From positions 1 through 53,335 of the forward strand of contig JAKVBZ010000030.1 in the NCBI GenBank assembly GCA_022448645.1: a DNA stretch of 53,335 bases. The letters are read 5' to 3'. This document shows, piece after piece, positions 8,361-17,657 of this stretch. The notes under the pieces were generated by a model. It worked only from the letters and a program-made list of their open reading frames with translations. It ran no database searches and was not told the DNA's origin. Within the stretch, counting starts at the first letter, position 1. Every line of letters begins with the position of its first letter. Both the position numbers and the translations under genes were made by a program. The DNA is from Pirellulaceae bacterium (lineage in GTDB: Bacteria > Planctomycetota > Planctomycetia > Pirellulales > Pirellulaceae).

Positions 8361-9947
8361 TCAACTGCGATCGACAGGTCGTCTTAACGACTGCCCATCC
8401 GGCGCGTGTTTGGCTTCGGGAATCTGTGCGTCGTTTGCACCTCCACCGATTGCCGTATCAACCGCTTCGACATTGTAGTCCAGCCCTTCAAATTTTACTT
8501 CCTTGAATTTTGCATGGGACTCGATCTGTTGTAAGACTTTGCGTTCAATCACCTGATTCCGCAGCGCATCCATTCCGCCACTCTTTTCCAGGCGAGCTCG
8601 AATACGGCGAGGACTTTCGTTACGCTGCATTGCGATCAACGCTAGTTCGCCTTCCATTTCTTCCTCATTCGCTTCGATTTCTTCCTGTTCGGCAATGCGT
8701 TCCAGGATGAAATGTTCCTTCAACGCCTTTTCCGTAGACGCTTCCGCGTTTTGGCGGATTTCGTTCTCATGTGCCTGAATGTATTCTTCATCGAAGCCGC
8801 TGGCTTCCAATTCCAGTACAGCTCGTTCCAGCTCGCGGCCACTTTGCCGCTTGAGTAAGTCAGGGGGAAGTTCCCAATCTGCCGATTCGGTGAGCATATC
8901 GGTGATCTGCTGACGAACCTTTTGCTGTTGGACATAGGCCAGCTGTCGGTCTAGCGAGCTTTCTACTGCATCCCGCAATTCGCCTTCGTCGCCGAACTCT
9001 CCCAAGAGGCTCAATGTTTCGCGATTAAGTTCTGGTAACTCGAGCTTTTTGACCTCCAACACTTCGAATTCGACCGTCAGGTTAGCTCCTCGCAGCTCAC
9101 GGTTGGTTGCGGTATTGCCGAGTTGCGTTTGAGCTTCTTTTTTGTCCCCTTCTTTAGCTCCCACGATGAGCGTGTCAAAACCTTCGATGCGACAATCGCG
9201 AAAACTGAGCGTGGGCCGGACTCGCAAAGACAGTTCTTCCTGGCGAGCGACGACTTTGCCCTCATGCCGTGTCGTGACATTCGCCACGACGTAGTTACCT
9301 TTCTCAGCAGAGCCGTCGAAGGGCACGATATGAGCTTTTGAAGCAAGCATTCTTTCGATCTGATGATCTACATCTTCGCCGGTAACGTTGCGAGTTGGTT
9401 TTTCTAGCTTGAGCTCTTTCCAGTCTGGCATATCGAATTCGGGCCTGACTTCGATGTCAAACTCAAACGTCATCGGGCCTTCGTTTGGAACCGTAACCGC
9501 TTCAAAATCAAAATTAGGTTCGCTAATGGCCGAAAACTCCTGCTCCTCAACGACTTGGTTGATTGTGTCCAGCAGCAAGGAACCTTTGACTTGATCTGTC
9601 ACATCTTGGCGGAAACGCGATTCGACCAGTTTGCGAGGTGCACGACCTGGACGAAAGCCGGGGACAGACGCTTTGGGCATCAGCTCGTCGATCGCTTCAT
9701 TGAAATAGCGATCAACGTCTTCGCGGGAGATCAGAACCGTCACGTGACGTTCGCACGCGCTGGGGCTCTCGACGGTGACCTCCAGTGTTAAGCTTTGAGC
9801 TTCCTCTTCCTGACCGTTTCCATCCTGGCCGGTGTTTGCCTGACCAGATTCAGTTTGGCTGGTCGCATCCTGCTGTTCTTCCGCATGACCGGTCTGAGAG
9901 GGATCGTTTTCGGTGGGTTCAATCAAAGTGTCTTCGTTAGTAGCCAT
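8361..9947 (-). CDS. tig: Trigger factor
   Basis: A ribosome-associated chaperone with peptidyl-prolyl isomerase activity that shields nascent chains. It has 528 residues, longer than the ~430-450 usual. The first ~50 residues are a disordered Gln/Glu/Thr/Ser-rich tail. The ribosome-binding domain follows, with the signature GFRPGRAPRKLV. The middle is a diverged PPIase domain (NYVVANVTTRHEGKVVA...), and then comes a long helical C-terminal chaperone domain (ALIAMQRNESPRRIRARLEKSGGMDALRNQV). A ~40-residue tail extends past the usual end (KEVKFEGLDYNVEAVDTAIGGG...). The ATG at 9947 was preferred over the upstream TTG at 9971. The tig-clpP order is conserved widely; here two clpP genes follow. 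Confidence 0.95.
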   Translation of the reverse strand: MATNEDTLIEPTENDPSQTGHAEEQQDATSQTESGQANTGQDGNGQEEEAQSLTLEVTVESPSACERHVTVLISREDVDRYFNEAIDELMPKASVPGFRPGRAPRKLVESRFRQDVTDQVKGSLLLDTINQVVEEQEFSAISEPNFDFEAVTVPNEGPMTFEFDIEVRPEFDMPDWKELKLEKPTRNVTGEDVDHQIERMLASKAHIVPFDGSAEKGNYVVANVTTRHEGKVVARQEELSLRVRPTLSFRDCRIEGFDTLIVGAKEGDKKEAQTQLGNTATNRELRGANLTVEFEVLEVKKLELPELNRETLSLLGEFGDEGELRDAVESSLDRQLAYVQQQKVRQQITDMLTESADWELPPDLLKRQSGRELERAVLELEASGFDEEYIQAHENEIRQNAEASTEKALKEHFILERIAEQEEIEANEEEMEGELALIAMQRNESPRRIRARLEKSGGMDALRNQVIERKVLQQIESHAKFKEVKFEGLDYNVEAVDTAIGGGANDAQIPEAKHAPDGQSLRRPVDRS

Positions 9948-10056
9948 GAGTGTAGGTTGACCAGAAAGCAATTTAGGTTACAGCAACTACGTGACAGATG
10001 AGTCTTCTTCCGAGGTAAGAAAAGTACGAATGTCAACGAGCTGAAAAGGAGTTAAG

Positions 10057-10129
10057 AGCGGGTGATGGGATTCGAACCCACGACAACAACGTTGGCAACG
10101 TTGTGCTCTGCCAACTGAGCTACACCCGC
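10057..10129 (-). tRNA. tRNA-Gly (anticodon GCC)
   Basis: A 73-base cloverleaf. It has a 7-bp acceptor stem GCGGGTG/CACCCGC, D stem GCTC/GAGC, anticodon stem CAACG/CGTTG around loop TTGCCAA (anticodon GCC), and T stem GTGGG/CCCAT with loop TTCGAAT. The discriminator base is U, as expected for glycine. The CCA end is not encoded. It lies upstream of tig on the same strand. Confidence 0.97.
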
Positions 10130-10627
10130 TGACGTTTTTGGCCTCCAACCAACCTCAAGGTTCCAACTTTGGTTTCCGCTAAGGTTGTTTCCACTAAGAT
10201 TGCATTCCTTCCGAAAAGCAACTTGCAGGACGTTCGTTGGCCAGTGTACACAAAAACAAACAAAGTACAGTCAAAACCACGCTAGGTAGGTCGGCTGACG
10301 ATGATGCGCGCAAACCCACCTGCAACTCCGGATTATAGATCGGTCAGGGTGGGTTGCAAGGGCAGTTCGGGAGACTTGGCTAGCTTCCTGCTCGAATTTC
10401 GTTTGTGGGGTGACTCTATGTTCGTAAACCGGACGTGCTCCAGGGTCGGGCAGCTTGGCCATCAGGGGCCCACAGATAGTGCTATCGGATCACAACCCAA
10501 TCCCTGGCAGCGAACGCGCTAGCGTTGGGGGGGCGTACAGCGATGGCCCTGATGGACAATGGCCACTTAGGCTCTCTCTATTGGTACCAACAACCTTGTT
10601 CCGCCTTTTTCAGTGGCTTGACGGACA
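10130..10627. other. Non-coding gap between ftsK and tRNA-Gly
   Basis: About 500 bases without a convincing gene. One small feature is an imperfect tandem duplication of 15 bases at 10173-10202 (TTTCCGCTAAGGTTG followed by TTTCCACTAAGATTG). No clear terminator with a T-run is visible for ftsK. Short open frames here lack an SD and any recognisable motif. Confidence 0.6.
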
Positions 10628-13600
10628 TCATTTCTCGTCTTCGTAGACGTACTCATATTCGTATTCGCCATCCTCTTCGTCAGCTTCGTCCTCTCCATCC
10701 TCTTCGTACTCGTATTCTTCATCTTCTTCATCTTCTTCATCTTCGTATTCTTCCTCAGCCTCGCCGGTAGGTTCACTGTTGTCTAGCTCTTTCTCGGAAT
10801 CGTCTTCGTAGGAGGCTGTGACTTCTGCCGGTTCGGTTTCAGCGAATTCCCCATCCCCGCTTTTTGCAAGATCCTCTTTCTCTTCTTCGTATTCGTCTTC
10901 TTCGTTTTCGTCCTCTTCGTATTCGTCCTCTTCGTCTGCCGCGTTTTGTTCCGCTTCCTCGCTATTCACCGTTGGCTCGTCAGGGGTACCCATTTCCTGG
11001 TCTTCCCAGTCCTCATTTTCTTCCTCGTCTTCATCGGCTACTTCTTCAAATGTGGCTGCGGCTGTGCCAGATTTTTCTATCTCCCAGGTCGATTCGACCG
11101 TTTCCTCTTCTTCGTTTTCTTCCCAGGGAGGCTGTGCATCCACGTCATCGCTGGATACCGATGACACCAATTTGACCGAGGTGGCGTCGACGGTGAGCGC
11201 TTGAGCGGGAGGGTGAATTCCCCCGTTCGCGGCATCTGTGGAAGCGGATGGTGTGTGCAACGTGACTGGCGCCACTGGCAACTGGGCGGACATGGTGTCT
11301 TTGGATGAGCCGAGCATCTGAAGGGCTTCTTCTTGCGACACCAGGACTTCTCGTGCTTGGGAACCAGCGTAGGCGCCCACGATGCCATCTTCGGCCATGA
11401 AATCGATCAAGCGTGCAGCTCTGCCATAGCCGATCCCCAGTGCTCTCTGTAACAAGGAGACACTACCTCGGCGTTCATTGACCACAATTTCGACAGCGGC
11501 GGCGTACAGCTCGTCGCGATTCTTCAGCGGGCCTGCTTCTGCTTGCTGCTGGTCTTCGACCTTCATCTGAATCAGCTCTTGCACAAAGTGTTGTTCGCCC
11601 GTACTGACACAATCCACGATCCGGTCAATTTCGTCGTCGCCCAGATACGTTCCTTGTCCGCGAAGCAGGGTACTGGTACCGGGCCAGAGGAAGAGCATGT
11701 CGCCGTTTCCGAGCAGTTTGTCAGCGCCCATTTCATCCAAAACTACTCTACTATCGGTACGGCTGGCCACCTGGAAAGCGATCCGTGCCGGCAGGTTCGA
11801 TTTAATCAAACCGGTGATGACGTCGACGGTCGGTTTTTGGGTTGCCAGTATCAGGTGGATACCGACGGCCCGACTTTTTTGTGCAAGCCGAATGATGTGT
11901 TGTTCCACTTCTTTGCCAGCAGTCATCATCAAGTCGGCCATTTCATCGGCGACGATGACGATGAACGGAAGGTGTAATGGGATGGCTTTGCGTTCTTCGT
12001 CGGAGACAGGTTCCAGACGATCCATCAGTTCTTCTTCACCCAACTGGTTATAGACACTAACATGCCGTACACCGGCTCGAGCCAGCAGTGCATAGCGTTC
12101 TTCCATTTTTTCGACGGCCCATGCCAGGATGGCTTCCGCCTTGCGCATGTCCGTAACCACCGGATGCATCAAGTGTGGCAGTGTTTTGTAGCCGCACAAT
12201 TCGACCATCTTGGGATCGATCATCAGCATGCGTACTTCATCAGGGCGCCGGGTCATGAGAATTGACGAGATGATTGCGTTAAGACACACACTTTTACCAG
12301 TACCCGTACGGCCAGCGATCAATAGGTGGGGTAAGGTAGACAGGTCGACCGCCAGCGGGTTACCTGACACGTCTTTACCTAGGAAGAGGGGAATCCTCAT
12401 TTTACGTGTCTGCTCATCCAGCTCTTCCATCACGTCGCGCAGTCGCACTAGTTGCCGTTGTTCGTTGGGGACTTCGATTCCCACGGTATTCTTTCCGGGA
12501 ATAGGAGCCACGATTCGTACACTGGGTACGCGGAGCGCGATGGCCAGGTCATCGGACAACCCGGTGATTCTCGACAGTCGAAGGCCTGCTGGTAGTTCGA
12601 CTTCATACTGGGCGATGACTGGGCCAGTGTCGACTTCGACGACCTTTACCTGGAATCCGAAACTTTCAAACGTACGTTCCAAGATCTTTGCCTTGCGTCG
12701 AACTTCCTTTTTCTGTTCGGTGTATGAAAAATTATCGCCAGGCAAGAGCAAATCGATTGGAGGTAACTCGTAGTTTTCTGGTTCGTCATTCTGGCTGGCG
12801 GCTTCCAGTTCCTCCATCAATTCTTGACGAGAGGGATCCTCTGGTTTTTGGATACCCAATGCTGAGGCCACTCGAGTGCGAAAACTGTCGCTTTTCGTGG
12901 CTTCTTTGTCTGCCGGTTTCGTGTTGCGATCTCCAGTAGAGCCAGCTGTTTCGCTTAATTCCTCTTCCTCTGCATCTTCTTCGTACTCGGATTCTTCATC
13001 GTAGGAATCTTCGGTTGGGGCCGCGGCGGGCTGGCCCTTAATACGAATAGGGACTTCCTCCTCCTCTTCGTATTCCTCCTCTTCGTATTCCTCCTCTTCG
13101 TGCTCATTATCAGTGTCTTCGTCCCACTCCTCTTCCGCCTCGTATTCGTCGTCAAGTTCCTCCTCGGCAACAACGGTGTGTCGACCTCGTGCACGTTGCC
13201 ATCCTTGTTGTACTATCCCTAGCCCCACAGCGGCAGCTCCCAACAAAACGTAGTCCGTGCATAGCAACAGACCAGCCACGGTTGCGCTGATGGCAAGGAT
13301 CAATCCACCGGCTAATGCAAAGTGAGTTTCCAGGAACGCGCAGGTGAGAGCACCGAGATAGCCGCCGGCACCGATGACCGGACCCGGTGACAAGCCAGGG
13401 ATCAGAAGCGTGATGGCAGCCGTTAATCCCGTGATCGACAGCAGCCAGCCGGAAAGGCGCAGCACGGGAGCTTGAATGGTCCAGCGCCGCAACATGACAA
13501 CGTCCAGGATCGCCAGCGAGACAACAAAATAGTAACTGCCTAATCCAAAGGCGTTAAGCAGGATGTCTGAGACCAGTGCTCCCCAGCTGCCACAAAGATT

Positions 13601-13783
13601 GGCCGTGTGTTCCCGTATCGGGTAGACCAACATATCCCGCACATAAAGTTGGTCAAACGGAGATGCGAGTGTCGGGAGCGGATCTGCCGGATGGTACGAA
13701 AGCAGTGCAACGGCAAGAAACACAACCAGCGCTAGTAAAGCTAGCGCAACAAGATCTAGTGAAAGACTTCGTTCTTGATGCAT
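10628..13783 (-). CDS. ftsK: DNA translocase FtsK with long acidic tracts
   Basis: A 1051-residue septal DNA pump that moves chromosome termini during division. The N-terminus has four to five membrane helices in the first ~200 residues. A strongly acidic Glu/Asp/Tyr linker covers ~205-270. The motor domain follows (from about residue 340), with Walker A GRTGTGKSV near 497 and Walker B VIVADEMADLMM near 611. The gamma winged-helix domain (EIVVNERRGSVSLLQRALGI...) is at ~757-815; in known FtsK it reads KOPS-type orienting sites. Unusually, ~230 more residues follow, ending in dense Glu/Asp/Tyr runs (EEYEDEEDEEDEEYEYEED). FtsK normally ends with gamma. The acidic tracts come from purine-rich GAA/GAG/GAT/TAC codons, giving a strand-biased DNA tract. 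The ATG at 13783 leads directly into the first membrane helix. Confidence 0.96.
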   Translation of the reverse strand: MHQERSLSLDLVALALLALVVFLAVALLSYHPADPLPTLASPFDQLYVRDMLVYPIREHTANLCGSWGALVSDILLNAFGLGSYYFVVSLAILDVVMLRRWTIQAPVLRLSGWLLSITGLTAAITLLIPGLSPGPVIGAGGYLGALTCAFLETHFALAGGLILAISATVAGLLLCTDYVLLGAAAVGLGIVQQGWQRARGRHTVVAEEELDDEYEAEEEWDEDTDNEHEEEEYEEEEYEEEEEVPIRIKGQPAAAPTEDSYDEESEYEEDAEEEELSETAGSTGDRNTKPADKEATKSDSFRTRVASALGIQKPEDPSRQELMEELEAASQNDEPENYELPPIDLLLPGDNFSYTEQKKEVRRKAKILERTFESFGFQVKVVEVDTGPVIAQYEVELPAGLRLSRITGLSDDLAIALRVPSVRIVAPIPGKNTVGIEVPNEQRQLVRLRDVMEELDEQTRKMRIPLFLGKDVSGNPLAVDLSTLPHLLIAGRTGTGKSVCLNAIISSILMTRRPDEVRMLMIDPKMVELCGYKTLPHLMHPVVTDMRKAEAILAWAVEKMEERYALLARAGVRHVSVYNQLGEEELMDRLEPVSDEERKAIPLHLPFIVIVADEMADLMMTAGKEVEQHIIRLAQKSRAVGIHLILATQKPTVDVITGLIKSNLPARIAFQVASRTDSRVVLDEMGADKLLGNGDMLFLWPGTSTLLRGQGTYLGDDEIDRIVDCVSTGEQHFVQELIQMKVEDQQQAEAGPLKNRDELYAAAVEIVVNERRGSVSLLQRALGIGYGRAARLIDFMAEDGIVGAYAGSQAREVLVSQEEALQMLGSSKDTMSAQLPVAPVTLHTPSASTDAANGGIHPPAQALTVDATSVKLVSSVSSDDVDAQPPWEENEEEETVESTWEIEKSGTAAATFEEVADEDEEENEDWEDQEMGTPDEPTVNSEEAEQNAADEEDEYEEDENEEDEYEEEKEDLAKSGDGEFAETEPAEVTASYEDDSEKELDNSEPTGEAEEEYEDEEDEEDEEYEYEEDGEDEADEEDGEYEYEYVYEDEK

Positions 13784-14168
13784 GGACGGAAGAAAGTGAA
13801 AGTGACGTGAACGTCAAGTTACCAATGACGAATGAGCTTGGGCCCGTCCATGCCCGGAAAATCCTTGATTGCGAAAAACAAGGTTCTTATGGAACTTGTC
13901 TTGAAACTACCTTAGGTAGTGGAATCGCTCTTTTACCTTCGTCAAGGCACGTGACTATTCGCCAACTTTGCAGCCAACGTCCTTGTTGTTTACCGAGAGA
14001 GAAACAATCGTATTATCGGAGGAGTGCGAACAATCGTGTCAGAATGTTTGCATGACTTGCTCCCCGCATGGAAGTTTAGCTTTTTTATTTCCGGACGGTC
14101 TGTGGTGCCGCTCGAATTGAAGTAGATTTGGCAAGAATTGGGCCGGTTGCAACGATCGTAGCGATCAC
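13784..14168. other. Non-coding gap upstream of ftsK
   Basis: About 385 bases between ftsK and truB on the minus strand. It must contain the ftsK promoter if ftsK is not read from truB, but I could not identify a confident -35/-10 pair. A perfect inverted repeat lies at 13906-13920 (listed separately). No gene is supported. Confidence 0.55.
13906..13920. promoter_or_regulatory. Inverted repeat upstream of ftsK, possible operator
   Basis: ACTACC-TTA-GGTAGT, a perfect 6-bp inverted repeat with a 3-base centre, ~125-137 bases before the ftsK ATG. The size and symmetry suit a dimeric repressor site. It could also be chance. Confidence 0.25.
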
Positions 14169-15029
14169 TCACATCAAGTTTCGCTCGGGGCCCCAACCAT
14201 CGTGACGGCGCACGAGGATTGCGCAAAGTTCTCCGCGCGGAGATATGGCGGCTATTTGATCACCAGCCGTTTCGGGGTCCCGGCAAATGGACTGTCCGGA
14301 TCTTACCAACGTCAGTTCGGCGTCGCTCAGTTGGATCTTTGGAAGTGAGGGCACAGCGGCCAGCAATGGCAACAGCAAATGAGGTATTCCATCCGCCGTC
14401 AATGTAGCCGGATGGTGTGCCTCTTCCAAACAAAATTCGCCAATGGCGGTACGCTGTAAGGCAGACATCACGGCAAACGTTTCCATTTTGTGCGCGATGT
14501 CGCGTCCCAAAGAACGCACATACGTGCCACCGCCACACACAATGTCCAGCTCGAGTTTTGGATATTGATACTTCACCAAATTCAAGCTGTAGATATGGAC
14601 CGAGCGTGCGGGTAGTTCGAACGAGACGCCTTGGCGTGCCAAATCATAGGCACGCCGCCCAGCCACATTCAAAGCGGAATACTTGGGGGGGACTTGTTGG
14701 ATTTTCCCTAGGAATGACGGTAGAGTTTCTGCCACCTGTTGTGGCGTCGGTTGTGGGCATTCCAGCCGACTTATGACTTCGCCTTCCACGTCGTCCGTCT
14801 CGCTCTGCCTGCCCAGCAAGAACGTACTTCGATAGTGTTTGGGCATGCGTTGAATGAATTCGGTCAGTCTGGTCGCCGAGCCGAGACAGAGAACCAGAAT
14901 TCCGGTAGCCAGTGGATCCAGAGTTCCGGCATGTCCCACTTTCGTGGGGCGTACGAGACGTTGGACACGATTGACGACGTCTCGTGAAGTAACGCCCCCG
15001 GGTTTGTTCACAACGAGCAGGCCTTGCAT
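14169..15029 (-). CDS. truB: tRNA pseudouridine(55) synthase TruB
   Basis: Converts uridine 55 of the tRNA T loop to pseudouridine. About 286 residues, close to the family norm. GLLVVNKPGGVTSRDVV is the TruB N-terminal signature. The catalytic Asp is in GHAGTLDPLATGIL. RRAYDLARQGVSFELPAR and CGGGTYVRSLGRDIA are further conserved blocks. The C-terminal part has only a small RNA-binding extension. An ATG at 15029 was chosen rather than the TTG at 15047, which overlaps the upstream MmgE/PrpD stop codon; starting at 15029 places the first conserved residues at a normal distance. Only 14 bases separate it from that upstream gene, so the two are probably co-transcribed although their functions are unrelated. 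Confidence 0.96.
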   Translation of the reverse strand: MQGLLVVNKPGGVTSRDVVNRVQRLVRPTKVGHAGTLDPLATGILVLCLGSATRLTEFIQRMPKHYRSTFLLGRQSETDDVEGEVISRLECPQPTPQQVAETLPSFLGKIQQVPPKYSALNVAGRRAYDLARQGVSFELPARSVHIYSLNLVKYQYPKLELDIVCGGGTYVRSLGRDIAHKMETFAVMSALQRTAIGEFCLEEAHHPATLTADGIPHLLLPLLAAVPSLPKIQLSDAELTLVRSGQSICRDPETAGDQIAAISPRGELCAILVRRHDGWGPERNLM

Positions 15030-15043
15030 GGTGTCTACAGGTC

Positions 15044-16582
15044 TCAATCAGTCACAGGTTTCGGATGTTCGGTAATCTCGAAATCGTATAGCGCACGAAT
15101 GTCCGAGGCCGTAGCATCTTGCAGCCCCGTGAGCGAATCGTACAGTTCATCGACGTTAGCAACTCCGTGAGCAGCCAACTTTCGAAACTTCAGCTGTAAC
15201 AGCTCGTCCAGTCGACCACTCGTATTGCGCGCGTGACCTTCGGGGTACATGACGAGTTGACTAGAAACTGGGCCCAGAGTTTTGTGCTCGATGTCCAACT
15301 TGGAAGGGATCCCATCCGGATACCTTGCGTCGAATTCGGGGCCACCATGCACGATCTGTATGAGTTGCATGATTCGTCGTGTAAGCGGATTCATTAGGCT
15401 GGAACGATCATAATCTTCGGGCATCAGCATCAAGTTAGCCCAATCGGTACAGCCGCTTTCCAACGCTTTCCGCAGGGTGGTCGACAGGATGTAAACCATG
15501 GAATGATCAGCACTTTGCCTGGTCTGGGGATCTTGTTTTGCCGGATCTGCAATGATGCTGCAGGCCGGTTCGTATAACGAGACCTGTATGCGCTGCCAGT
15601 CTTCGACTGTCTCCAGCAAGGCTGGATTCGCTGTGAGGAGCTCGATCAAGGCTTGCAACGCACCGGCCGACTGGTGTTCGTACAATCCGATTTTGAAATG
15701 CATGCCCATCACGGCAAAATCGTCGCCACGGATTGCTAAGGATAGGTCAAATGGGCTGCTATCTGGTTGTTGAGGTGGTTCGAATAGGCAGAAAATTGCT
15801 TGGGGGTTACGGAAAATATCACGTGGTCCCACAAAGCCCTGCATGGCTCGTTGCATACTCAACACGGCCGCTTCGGCAGACAGAGCGGCCGAGGCACCTT
15901 TGGAATCGGAAAGTTGTGTACCGGCCCGGATCGCGCGAAAGGGAACATAGTGGGCGACGAGCATCCCAATGGCCGCTTCGATTTCGTCCACGGTCGCCCC
16001 CAAAACGGCACCGTAAACCACTGTCGAGGCGATGGCGCCATGGACCACATGGTCAATCTTGTGGTCTCGTAACGCAAAGACTTCTGCCAGTCGGCCTCGG
16101 ATTTCGTCCAGGCAGATCATGGCTTTCAACGTACGAAGGCCATTCCAGCCGGCTAGCTGTGCGGCAGCGACAGCGACGGGGTAATAGTCGTTGTGCCCAA
16201 ACTCGCCACGCACGTCACCCGTTCTGGGGTTGTAGCCAAAATTGGTCCCGTTGGAATCCCATTCTCGCACGGCCGAACAGTTGGCGACGACAGCCTTTTC
16301 CGGAGGAACTGGCAGCTTGGAACCGAAACACGGTACGCCCTGGGGGTCTCCTTTGCCTGCATATCGCAGTGCCTCCTCACGTAGCACGCGGGGGGCGTTT
16401 GCCCGTAGCGCTAAGGCCGATACAGCGCAAGCGACACTGTCGCGGTGAAATTGTTCGACTTTGTCATATACCGTCGCAGCGGGCTGGCCTTCGTCTTGTT
16501 GCAAGAATCTTAGCCCGTATTCCGCCAGCCTGCGGGCTTGGTTTTCAGTGCTTAGCAGTTGGATCCATTGATTTTCAGTCAT
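15044..16582 (-). CDS. MmgE/PrpD family protein
   Basis: A 512-residue protein of the 2-methylcitrate dehydratase / aconitate decarboxylase fold. It shows family features: AVREWDSNGTNFGY near the active-site region, GHNDYYPVAVAAAQLAG, DHKIDHVVHGAIASTVVYGAVLG and GASAALSAEAAVLSMQRAM. The C-terminal lid domain includes LDIEHKTLG and YPEGHARN. PrpD acts in the methylcitrate cycle of propionate breakdown, but the family covers other dehydratases and decarboxylases, and no prpB or prpC is nearby, so the substrate is open. It starts at the ATG at 16582, 53 bases from the divergent hemB start, and lies directly upstream of truB. The pairing with truB gives no functional hint. Confidence 0.88.
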   Translation of the reverse strand: MTENQWIQLLSTENQARRLAEYGLRFLQQDEGQPAATVYDKVEQFHRDSVACAVSALALRANAPRVLREEALRYAGKGDPQGVPCFGSKLPVPPEKAVVANCSAVREWDSNGTNFGYNPRTGDVRGEFGHNDYYPVAVAAAQLAGWNGLRTLKAMICLDEIRGRLAEVFALRDHKIDHVVHGAIASTVVYGAVLGATVDEIEAAIGMLVAHYVPFRAIRAGTQLSDSKGASAALSAEAAVLSMQRAMQGFVGPRDIFRNPQAIFCLFEPPQQPDSSPFDLSLAIRGDDFAVMGMHFKIGLYEHQSAGALQALIELLTANPALLETVEDWQRIQVSLYEPACSIIADPAKQDPQTRQSADHSMVYILSTTLRKALESGCTDWANLMLMPEDYDRSSLMNPLTRRIMQLIQIVHGGPEFDARYPDGIPSKLDIEHKTLGPVSSQLVMYPEGHARNTSGRLDELLQLKFRKLAAHGVANVDELYDSLTGLQDATASDIRALYDFEITEHPKPVTD

Positions 16583-16635
16583 TGTGCAGAACGTACCCGG
16601 TTTTTTATGACGGTTGCCTCAACTATAACAGAGTT

Positions 16636-17640
16636 ATGTTTGCCGACTCTAGCTTTCCTGTCTCGCGGATGCGTCGTTTGAGGTATCACCCGGCCATGCG
16701 CGCCATGACGCAGGCGATTCGGTTGTCACCAGACAACCTGGTGTTGCCTCTGTTTGTCCATCATGGGAGTGGAATCCGGCGCGAAATCGCTTCGATGCCA
16801 GGTCAATTCCAGCTCTCTCCCGACCTGTTGGGAGACACGGTCCATGCGGCGGCCCAACTTGGAGTGGGCGGTTTCATCTTGTTTGGCATTCCTGAGACAA
16901 AGGATGCCACAGGTAGTGATTCTTTGGATACGGCAGGCATTATACAACAGGCAGTGTCAGTCGTGCGAGATGCGGCGCCCGACGCGCTCGTGATCACGGA
17001 TGTCTGTATGTGTGAGTACACGGATCATGGCCACTGTGGGATCATCACGGACCGGACCGGTCAAGCCGATGTCGATAACGATGCGACTTTGGAGTTGTTA
17101 GGTCGACAGGCTGTTAGCCACGTCGAAGCTGGTGCAGATATGGTTGCACCGAGTGGCATGATGGATGGCATGGTGGGTGCTATCCGTAAATCTTTGGATG
17201 AGCACGGAATGACGCATGTCCCAATGATGAGTTACGCAGCCAAATATGCCAGTTCCTTTTATGGTCCGTTTCGGGATGCGGCAGAAAGTACACCCCAGTT
17301 TGGTGACCGGCGAACTTACCAGATGGATCCAGCGGCAGACCCAGGGCAGGCGCTCCGCGAAGTGGCTTTGGATTTGCGTGAAGGCGCTGACATCATTATG
17401 GTGAAACCGGCGATGGCTTATCTGGATATCCTACGTGCTGTACAGGAGCATTTTCCGGGGGTACCTTTGGCAGCTTACAACGTTTCTGGTGAGTATAGCA
17501 TGGTGAAAGCCGCCGCCGCACAGGGCTGGATCGATGAGCGTTCCATCGTGCTAGAATCCTTGACGGCCATGCGCCGAGCCGGTGCCACGATGATTCTTAC
17601 CTATTGGGCTGCCGAGGTTGCACGGTGGCTTTCCGAATAA
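16636..17640 (+). CDS. hemB: Delta-aminolevulinic acid dehydratase (porphobilinogen synthase)
   Basis: Condenses two 5-aminolevulinate molecules to porphobilinogen in tetrapyrrole synthesis. 334 residues, the usual size. The Cys-rich metal site VCMCEYTDHGHCG is the zinc-binding type, with three cysteines. Two active-site lysines are seen in SYAAKYASSFYGPF and in IIMVKPAMAYLD, the latter being the Schiff-base lysine. The N-terminal RMRRLRYHPAMRAMTQ segment is the usual arm. The frame stays open far upstream, to 15733, but that part is antisense to the MmgE/PrpD gene; the ATG at 16636 gives the correct N-terminus. hemL follows after 17 bases, forming a hemBL pair. Confidence 0.97.
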   Translation: MFADSSFPVSRMRRLRYHPAMRAMTQAIRLSPDNLVLPLFVHHGSGIRREIASMPGQFQLSPDLLGDTVHAAAQLGVGGFILFGIPETKDATGSDSLDTAGIIQQAVSVVRDAAPDALVITDVCMCEYTDHGHCGIITDRTGQADVDNDATLELLGRQAVSHVEAGADMVAPSGMMDGMVGAIRKSLDEHGMTHVPMMSYAAKYASSFYGPFRDAAESTPQFGDRRTYQMDPAADPGQALREVALDLREGADIIMVKPAMAYLDILRAVQEHFPGVPLAAYNVSGEYSMVKAAAAQGWIDERSIVLESLTAMRRAGATMILTYWAAEVARWLSE

Positions 17641-17657
17641 CGAGGCATTGATTCCCC

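Noticed and set aside
10640..10960. Microsatellite in the TCTTCG-rich tract
   Set aside because: It is the coding sequence of the acidic FtsK tail; no exact unit repeats over a long stretch.
15733..16635. A 301-codon N-terminal extension of hemB
   Set aside because: It is antisense to the MmgE/PrpD gene, shows no motif, and HemB is complete from the ATG at 16636.
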